Positions 44,663 through 53,712 of a DNA stretch of 64,000 bases are shown in pieces. The DNA is from Bacteroidales bacterium. GTDB taxonomy: Bacteria; Bacteroidota; Bacteroidia; Bacteroidales; UBA932. Made by a program: the position numbers and the translations under genes. Location of the stretch: contig JAFTDE010000033.1 of the NCBI GenBank assembly GCA_017454335.1, positions 44,782 through 108,781 of the forward strand. The letters are read 5' to 3'. The notes under the pieces are model-generated. The model searched no databases and had not been told where the DNA came from. It saw only the letters and a program-made list of their open reading frames with translations. How positions within the stretch are numbered: position 1 is the stretch's first letter; each line of letters starts with the position of its first letter.

Positions 44663-45682
44663 TTATTTCACCTCCCAGGTGCTTCCGCTGTGCAGCAGGT
44701 CATCGACGCAATGGATCCTGGATTTGGCCATGACTTCCTTGACCTGGTCGCGGACACCGTCGTCATAGGTGATGTCCTTGACGTCCCGGATGACACCGAG
44801 GGCGACCGGGTAATCGGGGCCTTTCATGTCCGCCAGGGCCATGTGCAGGCCGATGTTGTCCGTATGGGCGTCGTGCACCAGGATGTCTTCCAGCGTGAAT
44901 CCGCCCTCTCCGATGCGGACGACGCGCAGTTTGCGGCCGTCATACACCAGGCCTTTTTCCTTCTCCTTGCCGAAAATCATCTTCTCGCCGTGGCGCAGCA
45001 CGATCGTGTGGTCGGCACGGACGGCGGGATCGGACAGGTTCCGGTGGGCTCCGTCATTGAAAATCACGCAGTTGGTCAGGAACTCCATGACCGAACAGCC
45101 GTCGTGCAGGGCGGCCGCCGTCATGATTTCCTCGTTGAGCGCCAGCTCGACGTCCAGGCTGCGGGCGAAGAAAGTGCCCTTGGCGCCCAGCACCAGCGAA
45201 CCGGGGTTGAACGGATGCTCGACCGTTCCGTACGGCGAGGTCTTGGTGATCGCGCCGAACTTGGAGGTCGGGGAATACTGTCCCTTGGTCAGACCGTAGA
45301 TCTGGTTGTTGAACAGCATGATGTTGATATCGATGTTGCGGCGGATGGCATGGATGAAGTGATTGCCGCCGATGGCAAGCGCATCACCGTCGCCACAGGC
45401 CTGCCAGACCGTCAGCCAGGGATTGGCCACCTTGATGCCGGTCGAAATGGCCGTAGCACGGCCGTGGATGCTGTGGAATCCGTACGTGTCCATGTAGTAA
45501 GGCAGGCGCGACGAGCACCCGATGCCGGACACCACGACGTAACGTTCCTTCTCATATCCCAGCGCCTGGCTGACCTTGGGGAGCGCCCGTTGCAGCGCGG
45601 CGAGCACGGCGTGGTCGCCGCAACCCGGGCACCAGCGGACCTCCTGGTCGCTCTTGAAATCCTTGAATGAAAGATTTGCCAT
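44663..45682 (-). CDS. korB: 2-oxoacid:ferredoxin oxidoreductase, beta subunit
   Basis: The 339-residue protein carries RWCPGCGDHAVLAAL (Cys18, Cys21, iron-sulfur) and the TPP-binding GDGDALAIGGNHFIHAIRRNI with NNQIYGLTKGQYSPTS. With KorA it oxidatively decarboxylates a 2-oxoacid, probably 2-oxoglutarate, reducing ferredoxin, or works in reverse. It sits 3 bases from korA. Confidence 0.93.
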   Translation of the reverse strand: MANLSFKDFKSDQEVRWCPGCGDHAVLAALQRALPKVSQALGYEKERYVVVSGIGCSSRLPYYMDTYGFHSIHGRATAISTGIKVANPWLTVWQACGDGDALAIGGNHFIHAIRRNIDINIMLFNNQIYGLTKGQYSPTSKFGAITKTSPYGTVEHPFNPGSLVLGAKGTFFARSLDVELALNEEIMTAAALHDGCSVMEFLTNCVIFNDGAHRNLSDPAVRADHTIVLRHGEKMIFGKEKEKGLVYDGRKLRVVRIGEGGFTLEDILVHDAHTDNIGLHMALADMKGPDYPVALGVIRDVKDITYDDGVRDQVKEVMAKSRIHCVDDLLHSGSTWEVK

Positions 45683-45685
45683 AGC

Positions 45686-47533
45686 CTATAACTCCTTTTT
45701 GATCGCTTCGACCAGTTCGCCCACGAGGAACGGCTGGCCCTGAACCTTGTTGAACTTGATGATGTTCGCTTCGGGGATGCGTCCTTCCAGCCAGGATGCG
45801 AACTGGGCGATATTCAGCTCGCAGACCAGGATCTTTTCGAAGCGGGAGAACACCTGCGCCGTATTGGCAGGCAGCGGGTAAATGTAGTCGAAATGCGCAT
45901 AGCTGACCTTCTCGCCCGCTTCGCGCAGTTCGCGCACCGCGGAATCGATGTGCCCGTAGGTGCCGCCCCATCCGACGACCAGCAGCTTGCCTTCCGGCTC
46001 GCCGAGGACCTCCAGCTCCGAAATGGAAGCGGCGATCTTCTCGACCTTGGCCTGCCGTTCGGCGATCATCAGGGCATGGTTCGCCGGATCGGACGAAATG
46101 GCGCCCTCGTGGTTCTTCTCCAGGCCGCCGACCCGGTGCTCGAAGCCCTTCTGGCCGGGGATGGCCCAGCGGCGGACCATCGTTTCGGGATCCCGCTGGA
46201 AAGGATAGTACTTCTGTCCTTCTTTCAGCACGCCCTGGACATAGGGCGGTTTGATTTCCGGATAATCCTTCATCGAAGGAATCAGCCAGGGCTCGCTGCC
46301 GTTGCCGATAAAGCCTTCGGACAGCAGGATGACCGGCGTCATGTGCTCCAGGGCGATCTTGGCCGCCTGGAACGCCGCGTCGAAGCAGTGTGCCGGCGAA
46401 TGGGCCGCCACGATCGGAATCGGACATTCGCCGCTGCGTCCGTACAGCGCCTGGTAGAGGTCGGACTGTTCGGTCTTGGTCGGGATGCCGGTGGAAGGGC
46501 CGGCACGCTGGACGTCCACGACGACCAGCGGCAATTCGGTCATCATCGCCAGGCCGAGCGCCTCGCTCTTCAGCGACAGGCCGGGGCCGGACGTGGTCGT
46601 CACCGCGAGGTTGCCCGCGAAGGCGGCGCCGATCGCCGTGCAGATGCCGGCGATCTCGTCTTCCGCCTGCAGCGTCTTGACGCCCAGGCTCTTGTGGATG
46701 GCGAGTTCTTCCAGGATACCGGTGGCGGGCGTGATCGGATACGATCCGCAGAACAGCGGCAGGCCCGCCTTCTCGGAAGCCGCGATCAGGCCCCAGGCCA
46801 CGGCCTGGTTGCCGGAAATGTTGCGGTACGTGCCCTTGCGCGCGTTCCGGGCCGGTTCAATCACATAGGTGTTGGGAATCGCCTGGATGTTGGCGGCGTA
46901 GTTGAATCCGTCGTTCAGCACCTTGCGGTTCGGTTCGATCACCTCCGGGTGCTTCTTGGCGAATTTCTTTTCCAGATAGGTATAGATGTACTCCAACGGC
47001 CGGCTGTAGATGAAACAGGCCATGCCGAGGGTGAACATGTTCTTGCATTTGAGCTTGGCCTTCTGGTCCATGTCGAAGTCTTTCAGGCTCTCCAAGGTCA
47101 TCGTGGTGATCGGAGAGACAATCAGGGTGCGGTCCTCGATGCCGAGTTCGGCGAAGGGATTGTCGGTCTGGAAGCCGGCCTTGCGCAGGAGCGCGTCATC
47201 GAAGCTGTCCTGGTCCACCAGCACCATCGCGTGGCGCTTGCACCATTTTGCGTTGGCCTTGAGGGCCGCCGGATTCATGGCCACCAGCAGGTCGCAGAAG
47301 TCACCGGGCGTGGTGACCTTGTCATTGCCGATGTGCACCTGGAAACCGGAAACGCCGGAAATCGTGCCGTGCGGGGCACGTATTTCGGCGGGATAGTCCG
47401 GGAATGTCGAAAGTCCGTTGCCGTAGATGGCGGACATATCTGCAAAAAGAGATCCGGTGAGCTGCATACCATCTCCCGAATCTCCTGCAAATCTGATTAC
47501 AACATCCCGCGTGTCAATTACTTTGTGCTGCAT
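45686..47533 (-). CDS. korA: 2-oxoacid:ferredoxin oxidoreductase, fused gamma-alpha subunit
   Basis: This 615-residue protein has the gamma domain at the N terminus (VIRFAGDSGDGMQLTGSLF, about 10-190) fused to the alpha pyrimidine-binding domain beginning near GSYPITPATGILEEL. The arrangement is that of two-subunit KorAB of Bacteroidota. The substrate is probably 2-oxoglutarate given gdhA next door, but 2-oxoisovalerate cannot be excluded. Confidence 0.93.
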   Translation of the reverse strand: MQHKVIDTRDVVIRFAGDSGDGMQLTGSLFADMSAIYGNGLSTFPDYPAEIRAPHGTISGVSGFQVHIGNDKVTTPGDFCDLLVAMNPAALKANAKWCKRHAMVLVDQDSFDDALLRKAGFQTDNPFAELGIEDRTLIVSPITTMTLESLKDFDMDQKAKLKCKNMFTLGMACFIYSRPLEYIYTYLEKKFAKKHPEVIEPNRKVLNDGFNYAANIQAIPNTYVIEPARNARKGTYRNISGNQAVAWGLIAASEKAGLPLFCGSYPITPATGILEELAIHKSLGVKTLQAEDEIAGICTAIGAAFAGNLAVTTTSGPGLSLKSEALGLAMMTELPLVVVDVQRAGPSTGIPTKTEQSDLYQALYGRSGECPIPIVAAHSPAHCFDAAFQAAKIALEHMTPVILLSEGFIGNGSEPWLIPSMKDYPEIKPPYVQGVLKEGQKYYPFQRDPETMVRRWAIPGQKGFEHRVGGLEKNHEGAISSDPANHALMIAERQAKVEKIAASISELEVLGEPEGKLLVVGWGGTYGHIDSAVRELREAGEKVSYAHFDYIYPLPANTAQVFSRFEKILVCELNIAQFASWLEGRIPEANIIKFNKVQGQPFLVGELVEAIKKEL

Positions 47534-47554
47534 ATCAGTGTTTAAGTTGTGGTT

Positions 47555-48118
47555 CTATTGTGCCTGAGCCTGAGCCTGAGCCTGGAGTTCAGCCTGCAGC
47601 GACTCGAGGGTGCGGTCCGCAGGGATGTTCAGGGCCTTGCGGGCCATCGGCGTCACGTCCGTGCTCTGGGTGTCGTCGAAGTAGACCAGCGAGGAAGCGT
47701 CGAAGACATAGATGAATCCATTCTCCTTGGCCAGCTTGGTCAGGGTCTCCTGCGCCTTCTGGTAAATCGGGGCCATCAGCTGCTGCTGTTGCTGCTGCAG
47801 TTCGGCTTCGACGGTCTGGCTGAAGTCCTGGATGCGGGCCTGGATGTCCAGCAGCTCCTTCTCCTTGCTGTCGCGGATGGCGGCGGTCATCGTGCTGCCC
47901 TTCTGCTGGTACTGGGTCAGCTTGGTATTGTACTCATCCAGCATCGCCTGGTAGGTCTCCTGGAACTCCTGGGTGGAAGCGGAGATGGTAGCGCGGGCCT
48001 TATCGGCTTCCGGCATCAGCTGGACAAGCTCGGAGAAATTGACGTGCGCAAACTTGGGCTGCGCAAAAGCGGCAATGCTGACGAATGCCATCGTAACGAT
48101 AAAGACAATCTTTTTCAT
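47555..48118 (-). CDS. skp: OmpH/Skp family periplasmic chaperone
   Basis: This 187-residue protein has a signal peptide (MKKIVFIVTMAFVSIAAFA), the family start QPKFAHVNFSELVQLMP, and a long central coiled coil. It ends with an AQAQAQAQ tail encoded by a hexanucleotide repeat at 47563-47586. Skp holds unfolded outer-membrane proteins before BamA, whose gene is just upstream. Confidence 0.92.
   Translation of the reverse strand: MKKIVFIVTMAFVSIAAFAQPKFAHVNFSELVQLMPEADKARATISASTQEFQETYQAMLDEYNTKLTQYQQKGSTMTAAIRDSKEKELLDIQARIQDFSQTVEAELQQQQQQLMAPIYQKAQETLTKLAKENGFIYVFDASSLVYFDDTQSTDVTPMARKALNIPADRTLESLQAELQAQAQAQAQ
47563..47586. repeat. Hexanucleotide tandem repeat (CCTGAG)x3 plus a variant copy
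   Basis: It encodes the alternating Gln-Ala tail of the Skp homologue, so copy-number change would alter the tail length without a frameshift. Confidence 0.8.
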
Positions 48119-48147
48119 ATCTACTTTAATTTTAAATTGTTTACTGT

Positions 48148-50727
48148 TTAGAACTGTTGTCCGATCACGAAATGGAACTGGCTTTTGCCATGTTGGGTAT
48201 CATCGAAACCGTAGCCCCAGTCAACACCCAGCAGACCGATCATCGGCAGGAAGACACGGATGCCCACGCCGGCGGAACGCTTGATCTCGAAGGGATTGAA
48301 TTTCTTGATGTCTGACCAGCAGTTGCCACCCTCAAGGAACGCCAGGGCGAAAATGGTGGAACTGGGTTGAAGCACGACCGGGTAGCGCAACTCGACGGTG
48401 AATTTGTCATACACGTTACCCGCATAGGAATAACCGTTGCTGTTATATACCGATGGCATATAGGGCGTCAGGGAATAGTTGGAGTAACCGCGCAGGGCAA
48501 TCACCTCGGAGCCGTAGGAGCTGTAGCCCGACATACCGTCGCCGCCGACGAGGAAGCCCTCGAACGGGGAATAACCCCAGTTGCGGTTGTAATAGCCGAG
48601 GTATCCGAACTGCGCCCGCGCCATCAGGACCAGGTCGCCGGCCAGCTGGATGTAGGTCGCACCGGAGAATTTCCACTTGTTGTACTCGATCCACTTGTAG
48701 CGGTTGCGCGAACTCCAGTTGCCGCTGTTGTAGTTGACGTCCCGCCAGCTGTTCACCGGGATCTTGTTCCCGGCGGCGTCGTAGTCATACTTGCGCAACA
48801 GCGAGAACGGCGGGGTCAGCTGGACGGACAGCGAGAAGTCGGAACCCGAACGCGGGTAGATCTGCTGGTCCGTCGAGTTGCGCATCAGGTTCATCGAATA
48901 GCTGATGTTGTGCGAGATGCCGTCGTCGAAGATGAAGAATCCGGAGTACCAGTTGGTCAGGCGGTAGGACTGCCAGCTGAGACCGTTGTACAGCACGAAA
49001 TAGCTGTCGGGCCATTTCAGCCGGCGTCCCAGCGAGGCGGCGAATCCGTACACCTCCATCTGCTTGTCATGGCTGAGCAGACCCAGCGCCAGGTAGGAGT
49101 TGGTCTGCCGCGTATAGTACAGGGACAGGTTCAGCGAGGTCGGCTTCTTGCCGAACAGCCAGGGCTCGGTGAAACTCGCGGTCAGGGCCGTATAGTAAGT
49201 GCCGTTGGTCTGGAAACGGAAAGCCAGGTTCTGGGCGTCGCCCAGCGGAACCGGCCGCCAGGCGCTCTTGTCGAAGATCCGGTGCGTGGAGAAGTTGTTG
49301 AAACTGACGCCGACGGTGGCGACGAAGGTGTTGCCGCCCCAGCCGCCGGAGACCTCCAGCTGGCTGGAAGGCTTCTCGGTGACGTTGTAGATGATATCGA
49401 CCGTGCTGTTGGCCTGGTTCGGGATGATGGACCAGCCCTGGGAGGGATCCATGATGGATTCCGGGTCGAACTGGCCCAGCGAGGCGATCTCGCGCAGGGA
49501 ACGCTCGAAGTTGCTCTGGCTGAACAGCTGGCCGGGACGGGTGAAGATCTGGCGGCGGACGACCTTCTCGTTGGTCAGGTCGTTGCCGTTGATGACGATG
49601 TTGTTCAGCGTGGCCTGCTTGCCTTCGGAGATGCGGATCTCCACGTCCACGGAGTCGTTCTGGATATTGGTCTCGACCGGGTTGAGCTGGAAGAAGAGGT
49701 AACCGTTGTCCCGGTATGCCTTCGACACGTCGTAATCGGTCTGCTTGCCGCCGCCGAACAGGCGCTTCTGCATCGTGACGACATCGTACACGTCACCCTT
49801 GTTCAGCTGCAGGATGGAATTCAGCGTGTTGGCCGAATAGACCGAGTTGCCGGTCCAGGTGATGTCGCGGAAATAGTATTTGTCGCCCTCCTCGAACTCC
49901 AGGTCGATGGCCAGGCGGTTCGGTTCGATGTAGTACACCGAGTCGCGGACCAGCCGGGCGTCGCGGTAACCCGCTTCGCTGAAGGCGTTCAGGGCCGTTT
50001 TCTTGTCATTGACGTATTCCTTGGCGTCGAACTTCTTGGAGCTGAAGAAGTTGTAAATCTTGTTCGATTTGGTCTTCTTCATTTCCTTGGCGATCTTGTA
50101 GTCCTTGACGTGCTCGTTGCCGATGAAATTGATGTCCTTGATGCGGACTTTCTTTCCCTTGTCGATATTGAAATCCACCCGGGTGGCGTTGGCGATGAGG
50201 CTGTCCCTGCGGACATCCACGTCGACGGTGCAGAGCAGGAAACCCTTCTCATGGAAATAGGACTTGATCAGGTCCACCGAAGTCTTTTCGATGTACTCGG
50301 AGAACTCCCCGCCACGGCGGAGCTTCAGCTTCTCCGTCAGGTCCTTGCGCTCGGAAGAACTGACGCCGGTAAAATTCCAGCGGGACAGCCTCGGGCGCTC
50401 GCGCAGCGCGATCCGGAAGATGGCGGAATCCCCGGCGGCACTCAGGCTGTCGATCGAAACGGACACATCCTCGAAGAAACGCTGAAGGAGCAGGCGCTTG
50501 ACGATATTGGAGACGTCTTCGCTGGGCACGGTCACCTCCATTCCCTCTTCCAGACCGGTCAGCTGGATGATCTGCTGGGAACTGTAGTAACTGTTGCCCT
50601 CTACCCTGACACCGCTCACGACGACCTTCCGGGGATGGTTGTAATCCACCTCGACATCCTGGGCGCGCAACCCCTGGAAGGGGATCAGCAGCAGGCAGGC
50701 AAAAACGTAAATCAATCTATACTTCAT
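48148..50727 (-). CDS. bamA: Outer membrane protein assembly factor BamA
   Basis: This 859-residue Omp85 protein starts at MKYRLIYVFACLLLIPFQG (signal peptide), then has five POTRA-like repeats (VSGVRVEGN, IKDINFIGNE, FRDITWTGN, LNNIVINGND among them) and a 16-strand barrel ending HFVIGQQF. It inserts outer-membrane barrels. The ATG at 50727 is preferred over 50748. The GSEVIALRGYSNYSL segment is the conserved RGF/VRGY-like loop. Confidence 0.95.
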   Translation of the reverse strand: MKYRLIYVFACLLLIPFQGLRAQDVEVDYNHPRKVVVSGVRVEGNSYYSSQQIIQLTGLEEGMEVTVPSEDVSNIVKRLLLQRFFEDVSVSIDSLSAAGDSAIFRIALRERPRLSRWNFTGVSSSERKDLTEKLKLRRGGEFSEYIEKTSVDLIKSYFHEKGFLLCTVDVDVRRDSLIANATRVDFNIDKGKKVRIKDINFIGNEHVKDYKIAKEMKKTKSNKIYNFFSSKKFDAKEYVNDKKTALNAFSEAGYRDARLVRDSVYYIEPNRLAIDLEFEEGDKYYFRDITWTGNSVYSANTLNSILQLNKGDVYDVVTMQKRLFGGGKQTDYDVSKAYRDNGYLFFQLNPVETNIQNDSVDVEIRISEGKQATLNNIVINGNDLTNEKVVRRQIFTRPGQLFSQSNFERSLREIASLGQFDPESIMDPSQGWSIIPNQANSTVDIIYNVTEKPSSQLEVSGGWGGNTFVATVGVSFNNFSTHRIFDKSAWRPVPLGDAQNLAFRFQTNGTYYTALTASFTEPWLFGKKPTSLNLSLYYTRQTNSYLALGLLSHDKQMEVYGFAASLGRRLKWPDSYFVLYNGLSWQSYRLTNWYSGFFIFDDGISHNISYSMNLMRNSTDQQIYPRSGSDFSLSVQLTPPFSLLRKYDYDAAGNKIPVNSWRDVNYNSGNWSSRNRYKWIEYNKWKFSGATYIQLAGDLVLMARAQFGYLGYYNRNWGYSPFEGFLVGGDGMSGYSSYGSEVIALRGYSNYSLTPYMPSVYNSNGYSYAGNVYDKFTVELRYPVVLQPSSTIFALAFLEGGNCWSDIKKFNPFEIKRSAGVGIRVFLPMIGLLGVDWGYGFDDTQHGKSQFHFVIGQQF

Positions 50728-50745
50728 CTTCGACAGATAAATGTG

Positions 50746-50753
50746 CAAATATA
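50746..50753 (-). promoter_or_regulatory. bamA: -7 box (TATATTTG) for bamA
   Basis: The minus-strand match ends 18 bases before the ATG at 50727 and sits between uppS and bamA, so bamA-skp and possibly korAB-gdhA can be transcribed independently of nadK-uppS. Confidence 0.55.
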
Positions 50754-50758
50754 CGCAT

Positions 50759-51439
50759 TTATTTGACTTTTCCGAAACGGCGGTCCCGCGAGGCGAACTC
50801 GTTCAGGGCTGCCAGGAACTCCTCCTTTCTAAAATCAGGCCAAAGTGTGTCGGTAAACACAAATTCGGTGTATGCCGTCTGCCAGAGCATGTAATTGCTG
50901 ATGCGTTTCTCGCCGGACGTGCGGATCAGCAGGTCCGGATCCGGGAATCCGGCCGTGACCAGATAGGCTCCGATGTCCGTGCCGCCCTCCCGGGCCATGC
51001 GCGCGGCAGCCTGGCGGATGTCCCACTGGCCGCTGTAGCTCATGAAAAGGATCAGGGTCAGGCGCGCGTTCGCAGCGGTCTGCGCCATCATGTCATCGAT
51101 GGTCGCATTCAGCGCGTCCGACAGGCGGGCGCGGTTGCCCAGCACGACGAAACGCACACCGTTGTTCATGAAGGTGGGCAGTTCGGCGCGCATCGTTTTC
51201 ATCATCAGTTCCATCAGGCCCATCACCTCGGCCTGCGGACGGTTCCAGTTCTCTTCGGAGAAAGCATAGAAGGACACGTAGGGAATGCCCCATTCGACGC
51301 AGGCTTCCGTAACCGCACGGACGCTCTGCACCCCCTCGAAATGGCCGTAGATGCGCTCTTGGCCGCGCGCCTTGGCCCACCGGCCGTTGCCGTCCATGAT
51401 CAGGGTGACGTGTGTGGGAAGTTTATCTGGCAGTTTCAT
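50759..51439 (-). CDS. uppS: Isoprenyl transferase (undecaprenyl diphosphate synthase)
   Basis: The 226-residue cis-prenyltransferase has VTLIMDGNGRWAKARG (catalytic Asp16), the YVSFYAFSEENWNRP segment and the C-terminal DLLIRTSGEKRISNYMLWQ. It builds the lipid carrier used by wall and polysaccharide synthesis. It overlaps nadK by 4 bases. Confidence 0.95.
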   Translation of the reverse strand: MKLPDKLPTHVTLIMDGNGRWAKARGQERIYGHFEGVQSVRAVTEACVEWGIPYVSFYAFSEENWNRPQAEVMGLMELMMKTMRAELPTFMNNGVRFVVLGNRARLSDALNATIDDMMAQTAANARLTLILFMSYSGQWDIRQAAARMAREGGTDIGAYLVTAGFPDPDLLIRTSGEKRISNYMLWQTAYTEFVFTDTLWPDFRKEEFLAALNEFASRDRRFGKVK

Positions 51440-52263
51440 GGCAATTTCGGATCTTCGCCGTTACGGACGTCCTCGCCCCACAGCAGTTTGCTGCACAGGG
51501 CCTCGAAAAAATGGAAATGCCCCGGCTTGATGCAGCGCAGTTTGACCGGAGCGGGCCCCACGAAGATCCGCGCATCGGCGGGCAGCACGATGGCGTTGTT
51601 GTCGGCGGTGAAATTGACGCCGGCATCCCGCGAACGGAACGAAAGCTCGACCCGGGCATCTTCAGGCACGATCAGCGGCCGCACGTTCAGGTTGTGCGGC
51701 GCGATCGGCGCGATGATCGTCACCTTGGAATCCGGCGTACAGATCGGCCCGCCGACACTCAGGCTGTACGCCGTCGAACCAGAACTCGTCGATACGACCA
51801 GGCCGTCGGCCCAGTAAGTAGGCAGGCTGTCCCCGTTCACGCATACATCCACGCCCAGCATGGCCGCACCGCCGCGCACCACGGAAACCTCGTTCAGCGC
51901 CAGGGCGCAGGAGTGCCGGTCGGAGCAACGGATGTCCGCCTGCAGCATCTGCCGGGATTCGATGCTGTATGCTCCGCCCAGCAGCGCTTCCGCCACATCC
52001 CCGGGACGGCATTCGGACAGGAAGCCCAGGCGCCCGAAATTGACGCCGGCGATCGGGATGCCGGCCGGAGCGGCGAACCCGGCGGCCGTCAGGAAGGTGC
52101 CGTCTCCGCCGCAGCTCAGCAGGGCGTCGGTTCCGGGGCGGAACTGATCGGCCGAATCGGCGGGATACACCTCGCACCCGGCGTGCTCGAGTTCCTCGAT
52201 CAGGGCGACAAAACGCGGATCCCCGAGAAGTTTGGCATTTTTAATGTAGTAAGCGAATCTCAT
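51436..52263 (-). CDS. nadK: NAD kinase
   Basis: This protein of about 275 residues starts at MRFAYYIKNAKLLGD and has the ATP-binding GGDGTFL (52-58) and the substrate NE/SxGSTAYSLSVGGP segment. It makes NADP from NAD. The ATG at 52263 is chosen over more upstream in-frame starts, which enter the pdxJ region and lack homologous sequence. Confidence 0.94.
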   Translation of the reverse strand: MRFAYYIKNAKLLGDPRFVALIEELEHAGCEVYPADSADQFRPGTDALLSCGGDGTFLTAAGFAAPAGIPIAGVNFGRLGFLSECRPGDVAEALLGGAYSIESRQMLQADIRCSDRHSCALALNEVSVVRGGAAMLGVDVCVNGDSLPTYWADGLVVSTSSGSTAYSLSVGGPICTPDSKVTIIAPIAPHNLNVRPLIVPEDARVELSFRSRDAGVNFTADNNAIVLPADARIFVGPAPVKLRCIKPGHFHFFEALCSKLLWGEDVRNGEDPKLP

Positions 52264-52272
52264 AAATGACTT

Positions 52273-52280
52273 CAAATTTA
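52273..52280 (-). promoter_or_regulatory. nadK: -7 box (TAAATTTG) for nadK-uppS
   Basis: The match ends 9 bases before the nadK ATG. It is divergent from the pdxJ box at 52314-52321. Confidence 0.55.
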
Positions 52281-52313
52281 CTACTTTATTTATAAAGATT
52301 GGACAATTATTCG

Positions 52314-52321
52314 TATTTTTG
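52314..52321 (+). promoter_or_regulatory. pdxJ: -7 box (TATTTTTG) for pdxJ
   Basis: The match ends 5 bases before the pdxJ ATG, predicting an essentially leaderless transcript. Confidence 0.6.
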
Positions 52322-52326
52322 TCCTT

Positions 52327-53046
52327 ATGACCCGACTGAGCGTAAACATCAATAAAATTGCCACCCTGCGCAATGCCCGCGGGGGCAACATGCCGGATGT
52401 GCTGCAGGCAGCCCTGCGCTGCGAAGACTTCGGCGCGGAAGGCATCACCGTTCATCCCCGGCCGGACGAGCGGCACATCCGCTACAGCGACGTGCGCGCC
52501 ATCAAACCGGCCATCCGGACCGAGCTGAACATCGAGGGGAACCCCATTCCTTCCTTCGTGGATCTGGTCTGCGAAGTGCGTCCCGCCCAGGTCACCCTGG
52601 TTCCGGACGCGCCGGACGCACTGACCTCCAACGCCGGCTGGGACACGATCGAGCACAGGGATTTCCTGACCCGGACCTGTGCGCGCTTCAAGTCCCTGGG
52701 CATCCGCACCTCCATCTTCATCGATCCCGATCCCGAAATGGCCCGCGGCGCCAGCGCCTGCGGCGCGGACCGGGTCGAACTGTACACCGCCTCCTACGCC
52801 GAAGCCTATCCGAAGGACCGCGAGGCCGCTGTCGCCCCCTTCGTCGCCGCCGCCCGGGCCGCCCGGGACTGCGGGCTGGGACTGAATGCCGGACACGACC
52901 TGAACCTGGACAACCTCGCCTGGTACATCCGCAACATCCCCTGGACGGACGAAGTTTCCATCGGGCATGCCATCATCTGCGACGCCCTGTACATGGGGCT
53001 GGAGCAAACTATCCGGGCCTACCTGCAGCAGATTCGGAATTTTTAA
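52327..53046 (+). CDS. pdxJ: Pyridoxine 5'-phosphate synthase
   Basis: The 239-residue TIM-barrel enzyme begins [21 protein letters not shown] and has [20 protein letters not shown] and [13 protein letters not shown], matching PdxJ. It condenses 1-deoxyxylulose-5-phosphate with 3-amino-2-oxopropyl phosphate to make vitamin B6. It is divergent from nadK. Confidence 0.95.
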   Translation: MTRLSVNINKIATLRNARGGNMPDVLQAALRCEDFGAEGITVHPRPDERHIRYSDVRAIKPAIRTELNIEGNPIPSFVDLVCEVRPAQVTLVPDAPDALTSNAGWDTIEHRDFLTRTCARFKSLGIRTSIFIDPDPEMARGASACGADRVELYTASYAEAYPKDREAAVAPFVAAARAARDCGLGLNAGHDLNLDNLAWYIRNIPWTDEVSIGHAIICDALYMGLEQTIRAYLQQIRNF

Positions 53047-53047
53047 C

Positions 53048-53055
53048 TATTTTTG
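53048..53055 (+). promoter_or_regulatory. -7 box (TATTTTTG) for the second Skp-like gene
   Basis: A TAnnTTTG match lies directly after the pdxJ stop, 38 bases before the ATG at 53094. Confidence 0.5.
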
Positions 53056-53093
53056 CAGACTTTAATCAGGACAATATCAAGAACTAAAGCAAT

Positions 53094-53708
53094 ATGAACA
53101 AAACTCCTTTGATCCTTAGTATCGTCTCGCTCGTGGGCGTCGTTGCGCTCGCAGCCGCGATGATCTTTGGCAATCCCGGCAAGCAGAAAGCCCAGCCGGA
53201 AGCCTCCGATGCATCCGCAACCCAGGGTGCCATTGCGTTTTTCAACCTCGACCGCATTCTCGAAGAGTATGATATGGCCAACGACCTGCGCACCGTCGTA
53301 GAATCCAAGGTCCAGAGCATCCAGGAAGAGGTCAACCGCCGCGGCTCCCGTCTCGAGAAGGATATCGCCTCGCTTTCCGACAAGATCAACAAGGGCCTGA
53401 TCACCCGTTCGGTCGCTGAAGTCCAGAGCCAGAAGCTGCAGGAACAGCAGGCCAACTTCAACAACTACGCGAACCAGAAGTCGCAGGAGATCGCCGAAGA
53501 GCAGCAGGTCATGATGAACCAGATCGCCGACGCGATCAAGACCTTCATCGACGCCTACAACGCCGACAAGCAGTATTCGATGATCTTCGCGACCCAGGGT
53601 GACATCCTGCCCGCTCCCGTCGTGGCCGGAGACGACGCCCTCGACATCACGAACGAGCTCCTGGAAGGCCTGAACGCCGAATACATCAAGACCAAGAGCG
53701 CGAAGTAA
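53094..53708 (+). CDS. OmpH/Skp-like protein with N-terminal anchor
   Basis: This 204-residue protein has a hydrophobic segment (LILSIVSLVGVVALAAAMIFG, about 6-26) without a clear cleavage site, a short linker, and then an OmpH-type domain IAFFNLDRILEEYDMANDLR with a long coiled coil (about 60-150) and a C-terminal YSMIFATQGDILP. It may be a membrane-anchored version of the chaperone. It heads a run with a periplasmic-binding-fold gene, trxB and bamD. Confidence 0.8.
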   Translation: MNKTPLILSIVSLVGVVALAAAMIFGNPGKQKAQPEASDASATQGAIAFFNLDRILEEYDMANDLRTVVESKVQSIQEEVNRRGSRLEKDIASLSDKINKGLITRSVAEVQSQKLQEQQANFNNYANQKSQEIAEEQQVMMNQIADAIKTFIDAYNADKQYSMIFATQGDILPAPVVAGDDALDITNELLEGLNAEYIKTKSAK

Positions 53709-53712
53709 AGCG

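Noticed and set aside
48367-50766. 799-codon plus-strand open frame opposite bamA
   Set aside because: Shadow of bamA; no start context, promoter or domain supports it.
52264-53007. 523-residue version of NAD kinase
   Set aside because: The extension is antisense to pdxJ, and a good -7 box lies 9 bases before the shorter start.
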